The position numbers and the translations under genes are program-made. 51,428 nucleotides of DNA, taken from assembly GCA_016712275.1 (NCBI GenBank), contig JADJRI010000035.1:1-51428 (forward strand), in the 5' to 3' direction. The stretch comes from Planctomycetota bacterium. GTDB lineage: Bacteria; Planctomycetota; Phycisphaerae; UBA1845; UTPLA1. Shown here in pieces: positions 36,594 to 44,791 of this stretch; position 1 is the stretch's first letter; each line of letters begins with the position of its first letter. Under the pieces are notes generated by a model. That model saw only the letters and a list, made by a program, of their open reading frames with translations, made no database searches and was not told the DNA's origin.

Positions 36594-38170
36594 AGGCCGG
36601 GGAAACAATTTACCTTGAGACGATGGGTTGCCAGATGAACGCGCTGGACAGCGAGCTGGCGCTCGGCGCGCTCCTTTCGCGCGGCTATCGCGTGACCAAC
36701 GACATGTACGGCGCTTCGCTGGTTGTGCTCAACACCTGTTCGGTACGTCAACATGCGGAGGACAAGGTCTATTCGCGACTCGGCGCGCTCAAGGGCAAGC
36801 GCAAACAGAATGATGATCAGATTATAGCCGTCATTGGATGCATGGCCGAGCGCGATGGCGACGGATTGCTTTCCAAGATGCCGAATGTTGACATTCTCTG
36901 CGGGCCGAGCGATCTCGGTCGATTGCCGGGATTGATCGATGATGTGAAGGCGACACGAATGCCGGCGGTTGCCCTTTCCGGCAAGTTGCGCGATCGCTCG
37001 ACGCCGATGCGCGAGGGTTCGGGCGCGGATGATCTTGAAACGCTCGATTCCGGCCGGGGGTTCGGTTTATCGGCCCATCCCGATACGCCGAAGGTGTTCG
37101 GCCGACATCAGGCCTATGTCCGTATTACGCGCGGCTGCAACAAATTCTGCACTTTCTGCGTCGTGTCCTACACGCGCGGGCCGGAACAACACCGCCCGCC
37201 GGGACAAATTGTCGATGAAGTGCGGCGACTGGCCGATGCAGGTGTCGTAGAGGTAACACTGCTCGGGCAGACCGTGAATCACTATGCGTTTGAGGGCGAA
37301 GGGCCGGACGGCCGCACAAGTTTCGCCCAGCTTCTGAAGCGCGTTCACGACGAGGTTCCGCACCTGCCGCGACTAAGATTCGTAACCAGCTTTCCGCGCG
37401 ATTTTACGGATGAGGCACTGGAGGTGATGGCCGTTTCGCCGCGCATCTGCCGGTATCTGCATGTCCCGGCGCAAAGCGGCAGCAACGATGTTCTGAAGCG
37501 TATGAACCGTGGATATACGGTCGAGCAGTATATGTCGCTTCTCGACCGGGCACGGACGATCATGCCGGATATCGCCATCGCCGGCGATATGATTGTCGGC
37601 TTCTGCGGCGAATCCGAAGACGATTTTCAGAAAAGCCTCGATTTGCTGCGTTTTGCACGTTACAAGAATTGCTTCATCTTCAAGTACTCCCCACGGCCGG
37701 GCACGACGGCCGATGGGCGATTGGCGGACGATGTGCCCGATGAGGAAAAGCGCCGCCGCAATAATGACATGCTGGCGCTGCAGGCGCAGATCAATGTGGC
37801 GAACCATCAGGCGATGATGGGAAATGTGGTGGATGTGCTGGTTGAGGGACCCAGCAAGGCTGAGTTGAAGCGGCAGGAATCGGAGCAGGAGCGCGGGTGC
37901 GAAGTCGAGGGTGGCGATGTCAGTTCGAATTCGATTTTGGGTACAAGCGACAATCCAGGGCGCCGCGCTTCAAAGCAACTTGTGGGTCGAACATCCGGCG
38001 ATCAAATCGTGGTTTTCAACGGTTCGACCGACATGATCGGCGGGTTTGCGACCGTTCAGATTGTTGCGGCGACGCCGTACACGCTGCACGCGGAGCTGGT
38101 CGGCGGCATTCGATTAAAGGAACGCAGCCCGGAATCGAACGGGTCGTCGGTTTCACTGCCGATTTTGTAG
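36590..38170 (+). CDS. miaB: tRNA-2-methylthio-N6-dimethylallyladenosine synthase
   Basis: A radical SAM methylthiotransferase acting on i6A37 of tRNA. N-terminal cluster Cys14, Cys50, Cys84 (in ETMGCQMN, NTCSVRQHAEDK, VIGCMAERD). Radical SAM Cys183/187/190 in RGCNKFCTFC. VPAQSGSNDVLKRMNRGYT and AGDMIVGFCGESEDDF are conserved. A C-terminal TRAM domain ends the protein (VDVLVEGPSK ... QLVGRT). At 526 residues it is longer than usual: about 40 Ser/Glu/Arg-rich residues are inserted within the TRAM domain. The ATG at 36590 overlaps the TPR gene's stop. It needs Fe-S clusters. Confidence 0.92.
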   Translation: MKAGETIYLETMGCQMNALDSELALGALLSRGYRVTNDMYGASLVVLNTCSVRQHAEDKVYSRLGALKGKRKQNDDQIIAVIGCMAERDGDGLLSKMPNVDILCGPSDLGRLPGLIDDVKATRMPAVALSGKLRDRSTPMREGSGADDLETLDSGRGFGLSAHPDTPKVFGRHQAYVRITRGCNKFCTFCVVSYTRGPEQHRPPGQIVDEVRRLADAGVVEVTLLGQTVNHYAFEGEGPDGRTSFAQLLKRVHDEVPHLPRLRFVTSFPRDFTDEALEVMAVSPRICRYLHVPAQSGSNDVLKRMNRGYTVEQYMSLLDRARTIMPDIAIAGDMIVGFCGESEDDFQKSLDLLRFARYKNCFIFKYSPRPGTTADGRLADDVPDEEKRRRNNDMLALQAQINVANHQAMMGNVVDVLVEGPSKAELKRQESEQERGCEVEGGDVSSNSILGTSDNPGRRASKQLVGRTSGDQIVVFNGSTDMIGGFATVQIVAATPYTLHAELVGGIRLKERSPESNGSSVSLPIL

Positions 38171-38242
38171 GTCCGAACGAATCGATTGATGCCAAAGCGT
38201 CTCTTTCGCCCCTCCGGAGCTCGGTTCTTGCTGTCATTTGAA

Positions 38243-38290
38243 CCCATGTCTGACGACATGGGCTTTACTCTGCCGCCGCTCCCGCGGCTG
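38243..38290 (+). repeat. Two-hairpin dispersed element, copy 2
   Basis: CCCATGTC-TGAC-GACATGGG is followed by GCCGC...GCGGC, with the same order and spacing as 9282-9330. The pair C-G in that copy is T-A here. Confidence 0.65.
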
Positions 38291-38417
38291 AGAGTTGTGG
38301 GCCTCTCATTTTTCGGCAATCCTACGGAAAACAAGTAATCCCGCGCGTGTTGCATGGCAAATGCACGCCTGCGATCAATAGTGCCAGTATCTTGACATGC
38401 AGATCGGGTGCCTCGTG

Positions 38418-39308
38418 TTACGCGATGAGTTGTCGAAGGCGGCCGAGGTTGGCAACGTCGTAATCGTTGCCGTATTCATCGTTGCCTTTTTCGGTTTCCA
38501 GTATGCGCGAGGCATGGGCCAGTCGGGGCTCCTTGAGAACATTGGAAAGCCCGGCGAGACCGATTTTACCGCTGCCGATGTGTTCGTGGCGGTCGAGGTG
38601 GCTGCCCAGTTCGCCTTTTGAATCGTTCATGTGAATGCACTTGACGCGATCGAGGCCGATCGACTGTTCGATTGAATCGGCAAGACTCGCGAAGGCCCCA
38701 GCGTCTCGGATGTCGTAGCCGGCGACAAAGAGATGGCACGTATCGAGGCAAATCGCCAGGCGGTCGGACTCGCGTGAGACGTCGATCATGGCGGCAAGAT
38801 GCTCGATCTTGTGGCCGAGCGTGGTGCCCTGGCCGGCGGTCGATTCGAGAAGAACAGGGCAATTGAATCCGGCGGTTCGCCGATGCACTTCGTCAAGCGA
38901 TTCGCAGACCCGACGAATGCCCGCATCGTCGCCTTCGCCGAGATGTGCGCCCGGATGGACGACGAGGCCGTGGAGACCCAGGGCCTCGCATCTCGTCAAT
39001 TCGTCCGACAGAGCGGCGATGCTCTTTTCGCGATTGCCGGCATCGGGGGAAGCGAGGTTGATGAGATAGCTGGCGTGGGCGACGATGGGTGTCAGCGCGG
39101 CGGCACGTTCGGCCTCTTTGTAGAGTTTGATCTGTTCGTCGGTGATGGGTTTGGCGACCCATTGGCGCTGGTTTTTCACGAAGATCTGGATGCAGTCGCA
39201 GCCGACGCGGAGGCCCTCGGTGAATGCGTTGTGGAGGCCGCCGGCGGTGGTGACGTGGGAGCCGAAGCGTTGGGTGGGGGGAGTGGGGGACTTGAGTTTG
39301 GGCTTCAT
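38418..39308 (-). CDS. nfo: Endonuclease IV (AP endonuclease)
   Basis: Cleaves abasic sites in base-excision repair. 296 residues, TIM barrel with three zincs. Readable parts are FGSHVTTAGGLHNAF, IVAHASYLINLASPD, VVHPGAHLGEG, LLESTAGQGTTLGHKIEHL, AICLDTCHLFVAGYDI and IHMNDSKGELGSHLDRHEHI, which together supply the His, Glu and Asp ligands. ATG at 39308. The gene sits alone, with palindromic repeats on both sides. Confidence 0.95.
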   Translation of the reverse strand: MKPKLKSPTPPTQRFGSHVTTAGGLHNAFTEGLRVGCDCIQIFVKNQRQWVAKPITDEQIKLYKEAERAAALTPIVAHASYLINLASPDAGNREKSIAALSDELTRCEALGLHGLVVHPGAHLGEGDDAGIRRVCESLDEVHRRTAGFNCPVLLESTAGQGTTLGHKIEHLAAMIDVSRESDRLAICLDTCHLFVAGYDIRDAGAFASLADSIEQSIGLDRVKCIHMNDSKGELGSHLDRHEHIGSGKIGLAGLSNVLKEPRLAHASRILETEKGNDEYGNDYDVANLGRLRQLIA

Positions 39309-39391
39309 GGTGGTGTTTCCGAATTTTAGTTTTCGTACATTTTGTTCGTCAGTCCCCCAACCCGCGCTGCTGCGACGGGGTGGGGGACCCA

Positions 39392-39463
39392 GCTACACCG
39401 GTTGGAAACCGGTGCCACGCTACACCGGTTGGAAACCGGTGCCACAAATGCTACAGGTGCCAC
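39392..39463 (+). repeat. Tandem 27-bp palindromic repeat
   Basis: Two exact adjacent 27-bp units (39392-39418 and 39419-39445), each containing CACCGGTT-GGA-AACCGGTG. A decayed third unit (GCTACAGGTGCCAC) lies at 39450-39463. Confidence 0.85.
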
Positions 39464-39469
39464 GTTTGC

Positions 39470-39498
39470 CGTGCGGCACGGGGGCCGGACGCTACGAA
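39470..39498. repeat. GGCACGGGGGCC repeat, copy 2
   Basis: CGGCACGGGGGCCGGACGCTACG, identical over 23 bases to the copy near 27747. It directly follows the tandem 27-bp repeats. Confidence 0.65.
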
Positions 39499-39518
39499 TC
39501 ATTGCTGGTGTCCCGCGC

Positions 39519-41018
39519 TCACACCTGCAGGCCGTAGATCGGCGAGAACTTCTCGCGGACGTATTTCAGGAACGGCTCGATGGAGAGTGCCGAGCCTGTG
39601 ACATTTTTTACAAGATCGGCCGGGCGATAGCGCATGCCGTGTTGATGTATGTTCTTTCGAAGCCATCCCAGCAAATTGGAGAATTCGCCACGGCGAAACT
39701 GATCGTCGAGATCGGGCATGTCGCGTTTTGCGGCGACAAAAAACTGGGCGGCATAGAGATTGCCCAAGGCATAAGTCGGAAAATATCCGAATGCGGCCAT
39801 GGACCAGTGGATGTCCTGCAGACAGCCTTCCGCATCGTTCGTCGGGTTGACGCCGAGAAGCTGATGAATCTTGGCGTTCCATGCTTCGGGCAGGTCTTCG
39901 ACCTTGAGGCGGTTTTCCAGTAATTCTCGTTCGATCTCAAAACGAAGAATGATGTGCAAGTTGTAGGTTACCTCATCGGCCTCTACGCGAATGAGCGACG
40001 GCGAGACGGCATTGATGGCGGCATAAAAGCGATCGATCGAGATGTCCGAGAGTGATTCATGAAAGACGGCGCGACATTGCTCGTAGTAACGATCCCAAAA
40101 TGGCCGTGAGCGGCCCACCATGTTCTCCCACATGCGCGACTGCGATTCGTGAATGCCGAGGCTGGCGGCCTGGCCGCGGGGGGTAAAAACGTGTTCGCGC
40201 GGGAGTCCCTGTTCATAGAGGCCGTGGCCGGATTCGTGGAGGGTGCCGAACATGGAGGGGGAGAAAAAGTCTTCGTAATAGCGGGTTGTAAGGCGCACAT
40301 CACCGGGACCGAATCCGGAGCAGAACGGGTGCGTCGAGACATCGATGCGGCCGCTGTTGAAGTCAAAACCGACCAGCATGGCGCACTGCCGCGACCAGAG
40401 TTTTTGTCGCTCGATTGGAAAGTTGCGATTGAGAATGGCGACATCGGGCATTTTGGGGGCATCGGCAAGTTTCTTGACGAAATCCGAGAGCGGCCCGCGT
40501 AAGCTGTTGAAGAGCGTATTGATTTCGGCGGCCGTCGCGCCGGGTTCGAACTCATCGAGAAGCGCATCGTAACGCTCGCTCTTGTAGCCGATGGCATCGG
40601 CTACCTGTCGCTTGAGATCGAGCAGTTCCTTCAGGTGCGGCACAAACTTGGAAAAAGCGGATTCCTTGCGAGCTTTGGCCCACGATTCCTTGGCGAGCGT
40701 TGAGACATGGGCGATGCGTTCGACGAGAGCCGTGGGTATTTTTATGGCGCGATCATACGCACGGCGCATTTCGCGCACGTTGGTCTCCTGCACCTCGTCC
40801 TCTGTTTTGCCCTCGAGTTTCGAGAGCCATTCACCCAGGCGCGGGCTGATGCGCCGCTCGTGGCCAAGGGCGGCGAGTAGGGAGAGCTGCTCCGCGCGTT
40901 GATCGAGCCCGTTTTCGGGCATATTGACTTCGGCGTCCCAATCGAGGACGGAGGATGTCGCGTCGATCATTCCGGTTTCGCGGACATGTTTGATGAATTC
41001 GTTGTAGGGTGTGGGCAT
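39519..41018 (-). CDS. M32-family zinc carboxypeptidase
   Basis: A 499-residue, mostly helical metallocarboxypeptidase of the Taq type. The zinc site is HESGH at 261-265, with the further Glu in GIHESQSRMWEN (about 291). THPFCSGFGPGDVRLTTRY and SDISIDRFYAAINAV are family blocks, and RIDVSTHPF precedes the active site. There is no signal peptide, so it is cytoplasmic. It releases C-terminal residues broadly except Pro in known members. ATG at 41018. Confidence 0.93.
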   Translation of the reverse strand: MPTPYNEFIKHVRETGMIDATSSVLDWDAEVNMPENGLDQRAEQLSLLAALGHERRISPRLGEWLSKLEGKTEDEVQETNVREMRRAYDRAIKIPTALVERIAHVSTLAKESWAKARKESAFSKFVPHLKELLDLKRQVADAIGYKSERYDALLDEFEPGATAAEINTLFNSLRGPLSDFVKKLADAPKMPDVAILNRNFPIERQKLWSRQCAMLVGFDFNSGRIDVSTHPFCSGFGPGDVRLTTRYYEDFFSPSMFGTLHESGHGLYEQGLPREHVFTPRGQAASLGIHESQSRMWENMVGRSRPFWDRYYEQCRAVFHESLSDISIDRFYAAINAVSPSLIRVEADEVTYNLHIILRFEIERELLENRLKVEDLPEAWNAKIHQLLGVNPTNDAEGCLQDIHWSMAAFGYFPTYALGNLYAAQFFVAAKRDMPDLDDQFRRGEFSNLLGWLRKNIHQHGMRYRPADLVKNVTGSALSIEPFLKYVREKFSPIYGLQV

Positions 41019-41107
41019 GGTCGAGTCCGTTCAACGTTTTTGAATCTTCCGGCCGAATCACGGCGATCGCGGCGCGAACGAGTTTGGGAGAGTTTAGCGG
41101 AATCGGC

Positions 41108-42206
41108 TCATTCGGTGAAATCGAAACGCAATTGACGTGGATCGTGCCGGGGGCGCATGGCGGCCACGTCGGGAAAGAGCGGCAAGGATGTAACGATGGG
41201 GTGGAGGGGTGATTTGCTGTCCGATTCCCCGGTTTCGGCGGTTGCCCGGCGGACGATGTTGATGCCATGCTTTTCGGCGGCGATGCGGAATAAGGCGGTG
41301 ATATTCTGCCAATAGGGCCCTTCGCCGCGCATTCGATCGCCAAAAGCGGATTTGTTGAGTGCGCCATCACGCATGTCGCGAATACGCGCTTCGATGCGCG
41401 GGGCGCGGTCTGGCAATGCCGCCCGGATTCGGTCGATGAAGACGGGCGCGACATTTTTCGGTAGGCGAAGCGCCATGTAGCCGGCGGAAGTTGCCCCGGC
41501 CTCGGCCGCGCGTTTGAGAATGTCAGGCACCTGTGTATCGTTCAGCCCCGGAATGATCGGGGCGACCATGACGCCGACTGGAATGCCGGCATCGCAGAGC
41601 TTCTTCATTACGTCGAAACGCTTTGAGGGAGACGGGGCCTGCGGTTCGATGAGTTTCGCGTGTTTGTCATCGGCAAAACAAATGCTCTGATAGACGCGGG
41701 CGCCCGGTGGCGCGGTGGAGATCGTGCAGCAGGTCCAAATCGCGTAGAACGAGACAGCCCTTGGTGATGATGGAAGCGGGGTTTTTGAATTCCAGACAGA
41801 CTTCGAGGCAGCGGCGCGTGAGCTGGTAAGCTGCTTCGATCGGCTGGTAGCAATCGGTGACGCCGGAGAAGCTGATCGATTCCCATTGCCAGCCGCGCTT
41901 CGCAAAAACGGCGCGAAGCAGTTCGGGCGCGTTGATCTTCGCAATAAGCTTGGTGTCGAAATCTGTGCCGGCGCCGAGATTCAGGTATTCATGGGTGGGG
42001 CGGGCGTAACAATAGGCGCAGGCATGCTGACAGCCGCGATAGGGATTGATGGACCAGCGGAAGGGGATGTCGGGACTGTCGTTTTCGGAGAGAATGGATT
42101 TCGCGGATTCCTCGTAGACTTCGACTTGGGCATTGGGCGGCGGCTCGAGCCATTCGCGGTGCTGGCTGAGATAGGGATTGGGCGGGTTGTCGACGAGCCT
42201 GAGCAT
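41108..42206 (-). CDS. SplB-like radical SAM protein (PA0069/Rv2578c type), frameshifted
   Basis: The radical SAM cluster motif is CQHACAYC in NPYRGCQHACAYCYARPTHE. Then follow SISFSGVTDCYQPIE and ASIITKGCLVLRDLDLL. A frame shift at about 41700-41710 precedes VYQSICFADDKHAKLIEP. The C-terminal part reads IPVGVMVAPIIPGLND and ends RHDPRQLRFDFTE. This group resembles spore photoproduct lyase but has no assigned reaction. Start ATG 42206, MLRLVDNPPNPY. Only 42 bp separate it from the divergently transcribed methyltransferase. Confidence 0.85.
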
Positions 42207-42248
42207 GCATCCAGTATATTTGGTAAGTGTTAGGTTGTCAAGTCTGAA

Positions 42249-42917
42249 ATGAAAATCGGCCAGTTCGACACCAAGGAATATTCTGTACCCGTCGCGGGAC
42301 GTGTGATTCGCCTTTTGGGACCGCGTGATCCGTGGACGATTTTCAATGATCCGCAGGAAAGCCGGAAAAACCGGACTGTTGGCTATGCGCCGTACTGGAC
42401 CACGCCATGGCCGGGGGCGGTGATGCTGAGCGAGTATGTCATCCGGCAATTCGAGCCGGGAGAGAGACCGGTGCTGGAAATCGGCGCGGGTCTGGGGCTG
42501 GCGGGCATTGCGTTGGCCGCGAATGGCTTTCGGGTGGTGGTGACGGATTTTGACGAGGATGCGCTCGCTTTTGCCCGGGCGAATGTGGAATTAAACGGAA
42601 TTGCGTTCGAGGCATGCCATCGCCTTGATTGGCGCAGCCCACCCTCCGAGCAATTTGCGATGATCGTGGGCTCGGATGTCTGCTATGACAAGGCGAACCA
42701 CTCGGCCATTATCGCGATGCTGACCCGGTGCCTGGCCGATGGCGGGACGGCGTTGTTCAGCGATCAGTTCTGGACCGATGCGAATGAGTTTTCAGTGTTG
42801 GCGGCGGCGGCCGGTTTCAGTTTTGAGAGTGTGAATGTGAGTGGGCGGCCGATTCCGCGGCCGGACGCGAAGGACGGACGTGTGCTGCGCGGACAGATAT
42901 TTGTACTTGGAAGGTAA
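42249..42917 (+). CDS. METTL21/NNMT-like class I methyltransferase
   Basis: 222 residues. VGYAPYWTTPWPGAVMLSEY is the lead-in of lysine/small-molecule methyltransferases of the METTL21 type. SAM motif I is VLEIGAGLGLAGIALAANGF, with VVTDFDEDALAFARANVELN next and MIVGSDVCYDKANHSAI as motif IV. It could methylate a protein lysine; the target is unknown. The start at 42249 is divergent from the radical SAM gene. Confidence 0.8.
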   Translation: MKIGQFDTKEYSVPVAGRVIRLLGPRDPWTIFNDPQESRKNRTVGYAPYWTTPWPGAVMLSEYVIRQFEPGERPVLEIGAGLGLAGIALAANGFRVVVTDFDEDALAFARANVELNGIAFEACHRLDWRSPPSEQFAMIVGSDVCYDKANHSAIIAMLTRCLADGGTALFSDQFWTDANEFSVLAAAAGFSFESVNVSGRPIPRPDAKDGRVLRGQIFVLGR

Positions 42918-42976
42918 ATTGCAATTCGAATTGGCGGGTACGAATCCGTGGTGATTCAATGCCGACGGCCTGTTCC

Positions 42977-43551
42977 TCATTCTTTTGTACAGCGGTAGCT
43001 GAACGCGGGGGGGATGTTCCGCCAGATGATGCGTGAGCGGGAGACATGGGGAAAGGCGCGGGCGAGCTTGTGCCGGAATTTTCGGCCGGCCGGCAGGAGC
43101 AGTCCCTGAAGGTAGGCAAAGGTGGCGAATCGGCCGCTGGCGCTAAGTGACGCGATGATGGCACTAAGCAGGGCGTCCTGCAGAGCGTCGTCGAAGGCGG
43201 CCCAGGTAGGCCGCTGATGATGCAGTCGGCGTGGGCGATGCCCTCTGCCCTCAGGATGTGGGGTAATTCGACGGCGGATGCTTCGTGGAGGGAGACCGCC
43301 GGAAACGTGAGGCGTATCCTGTTGCAGAGCGATGGATTTCTTTCGACGGCGATGAATCGAGCGCCCGGCTTGATGCGCCGCAGGATTTCGCCGGTGAATG
43401 CGCCGGTGCCAGGACCGATTTCGACGATGCAATTCGCGGATTCAATGTCGATCGCGTCGGTGATACATCGTGCTAGCCAGCGGGAACTGGGGGCGATGGC
43501 GCCGACGGAGGCGGGACTCTTGGCGAATTCTTTTAGGAAGGTGGCGGACAT
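42977..43551 (-). CDS. Phospholipid N-methyltransferase-like protein, frameshifted
   Basis: About 191 residues: MSATFLKEFAKSPASVGAIA, then SAM motif VEIGPGTGAFTGEILRRI. A break near 43205-43212 inside SGLP leads to WAAFDDALQDALLSAIIASL, FATFAYLQGLLLPAGRKFR and SRIIWRNIPPAFSYRC. This is the PmtA/ErmC-like group, where characterised members methylate phosphatidylethanolamine; related open frames are annotated as rRNA dimethylases. Lipid methylation is favoured by SGLPWAAF and the LLLPAGRKFR end. The 3' end lies just beyond the opposing methyltransferase gene. Confidence 0.72.
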
Positions 43552-43679
43552 GTTTGGGCCTTGCCAGAGCAGGCGGTTTCGCGATTGCCGGGCTGAACCA
43601 ACTCGGCCCTCATCGCACCATATTCAATTAGGATAATAGAGGCTTATGAAGTGCGCCTACATGCATTATGGAGTGCCAT

Positions 43680-44636
43680 CTACCTTCCCCAGATTTCAGC
43701 GATGAGCCAAATATTGCCTACGATTAAGTAAACGACAACTTGAGTTGAAAAGGCAACGGCGAAGGCGCGATTGAATCGAAGGTAACGCACGGAGGCAATG
43801 AGAAGTGACGCGGAGAAAATTAGGAGAGCTGCGACACCCACTAGCATCAACAGGTCATAGTCAATATTCACCGAGTATCGAAATCGATCGGGAAAGAGAT
43901 ACGAACAGGCTCCAACGATCGGACCCATGATGAATAAGATGCCAGAATTATATGCCACGGTCCGCACAATGTGATTTCCGTTCAGCCGTGCCTTACTCAG
44001 TGTGCTCTTGAATATGAGGAAAACGATCAAAGTGAAAATTGGTGCGAATGTCACGGCACCAAGCGTACACACTGCCTGAAGCAGCGACCTGTTGTGTTCC
44101 ATGACACGTTGACTGACTGTGGCCGGGTTGGTTGGAAGTGATTTATCCAAATATGCGTCCACTGAAGGGTAGCGGCGAAGGATCATCAGATCGAAACGAT
44201 CGAGCCTTCCAGACGCGTGTCTTAACTTGAAATCCTCACGTTTCTCCATGTTATCGACGATTTTGAGTGCGACTTCGCTGCCGAGGGTGAAAACGATAGG
44301 AAATCCAATGGTCGGAATGAGGATTAGTAGAAAATAAAGCCATAATCGGCGAACGCAAAGCGGTTGATTGGGATGCAGAGATTTCCAAAAGCGAGTCGGC
44401 CGCAGTGCGCCTAAGAAGGTTCGCACGAAAGAGTGAATGTTTCTTTCGGGGTGGTGCTCGAAGAGATAACTGTGAATTCGGCGCGTCGGGTCGAATATTT
44501 CGTTCCAGGTAAACCGCGAGCCGCATTCGGGACAATTCGGCTCGCTCAGCCCGCGCATGTTGTAACCGCAAATTGGGCAGGGCGTGTCGTCAGTAATTGT
44601 TCCTGAAGGCGAAGTTTCAATCGGCCCGTTAATCAT
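43680..44636 (-). CDS. Zinc-ribbon membrane protein of planctomycetal type
   Basis: 318 residues. The N-terminal zinc ribbon is CPICGYNMRGLSEPNCPECG. A soluble stretch with IFDPTRRIHSYLFEHHPERN follows, then about five or six membrane helices (LYFLLILIPTIGFPIVF, AVTFAPIFTLIVFLIF, ILFIMGPIVGACSYLF and later ones). CP.CGYNLRGL-type ribbons before YIP1-like membrane domains are common in Planctomycetota. The function is unknown. No neighbour suggests a role. Confidence 0.7.
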   Translation of the reverse strand: MINGPIETSPSGTITDDTPCPICGYNMRGLSEPNCPECGSRFTWNEIFDPTRRIHSYLFEHHPERNIHSFVRTFLGALRPTRFWKSLHPNQPLCVRRLWLYFLLILIPTIGFPIVFTLGSEVALKIVDNMEKREDFKLRHASGRLDRFDLMILRRYPSVDAYLDKSLPTNPATVSQRVMEHNRSLLQAVCTLGAVTFAPIFTLIVFLIFKSTLSKARLNGNHIVRTVAYNSGILFIMGPIVGACSYLFPDRFRYSVNIDYDLLMLVGVAALLIFSASLLIASVRYLRFNRAFAVAFSTQVVVYLIVGNIWLIAEIWGR

Positions 44637-44710
44637 GCGGGACGAAGTATATTTTTTGCTCGTTCGGGCGGGGCAAGGTTTGTTCAGATTCGGGGGGTTT
44701 CTTCGCGCTC

Positions 44711-44738
44711 GCCCGATTCCTTCGGAATTGGGCTAAAC
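44711..44738 (+). repeat. TCCTTCGGA hairpin element, copy 2
   Basis: GCCCGATTCC-TTC-GGAATTGGGC, then TAAAC. Against 25811-25838 the stem changes ACTCC/GGAGT to ATTCC/GGAAT, keeping pairing. Confidence 0.65.
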
Positions 44739-44791
44739 AGGGATTGGTTTTACGTTATTCAAGAGCAGCGAAATTGTGGTGTGAGGTCGGG

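Noticed and set aside
44711..44738. Rho-independent terminator
   Set aside because: A good hairpin but no T tract on either strand and a second covarying copy elsewhere, so it is called a repeat.
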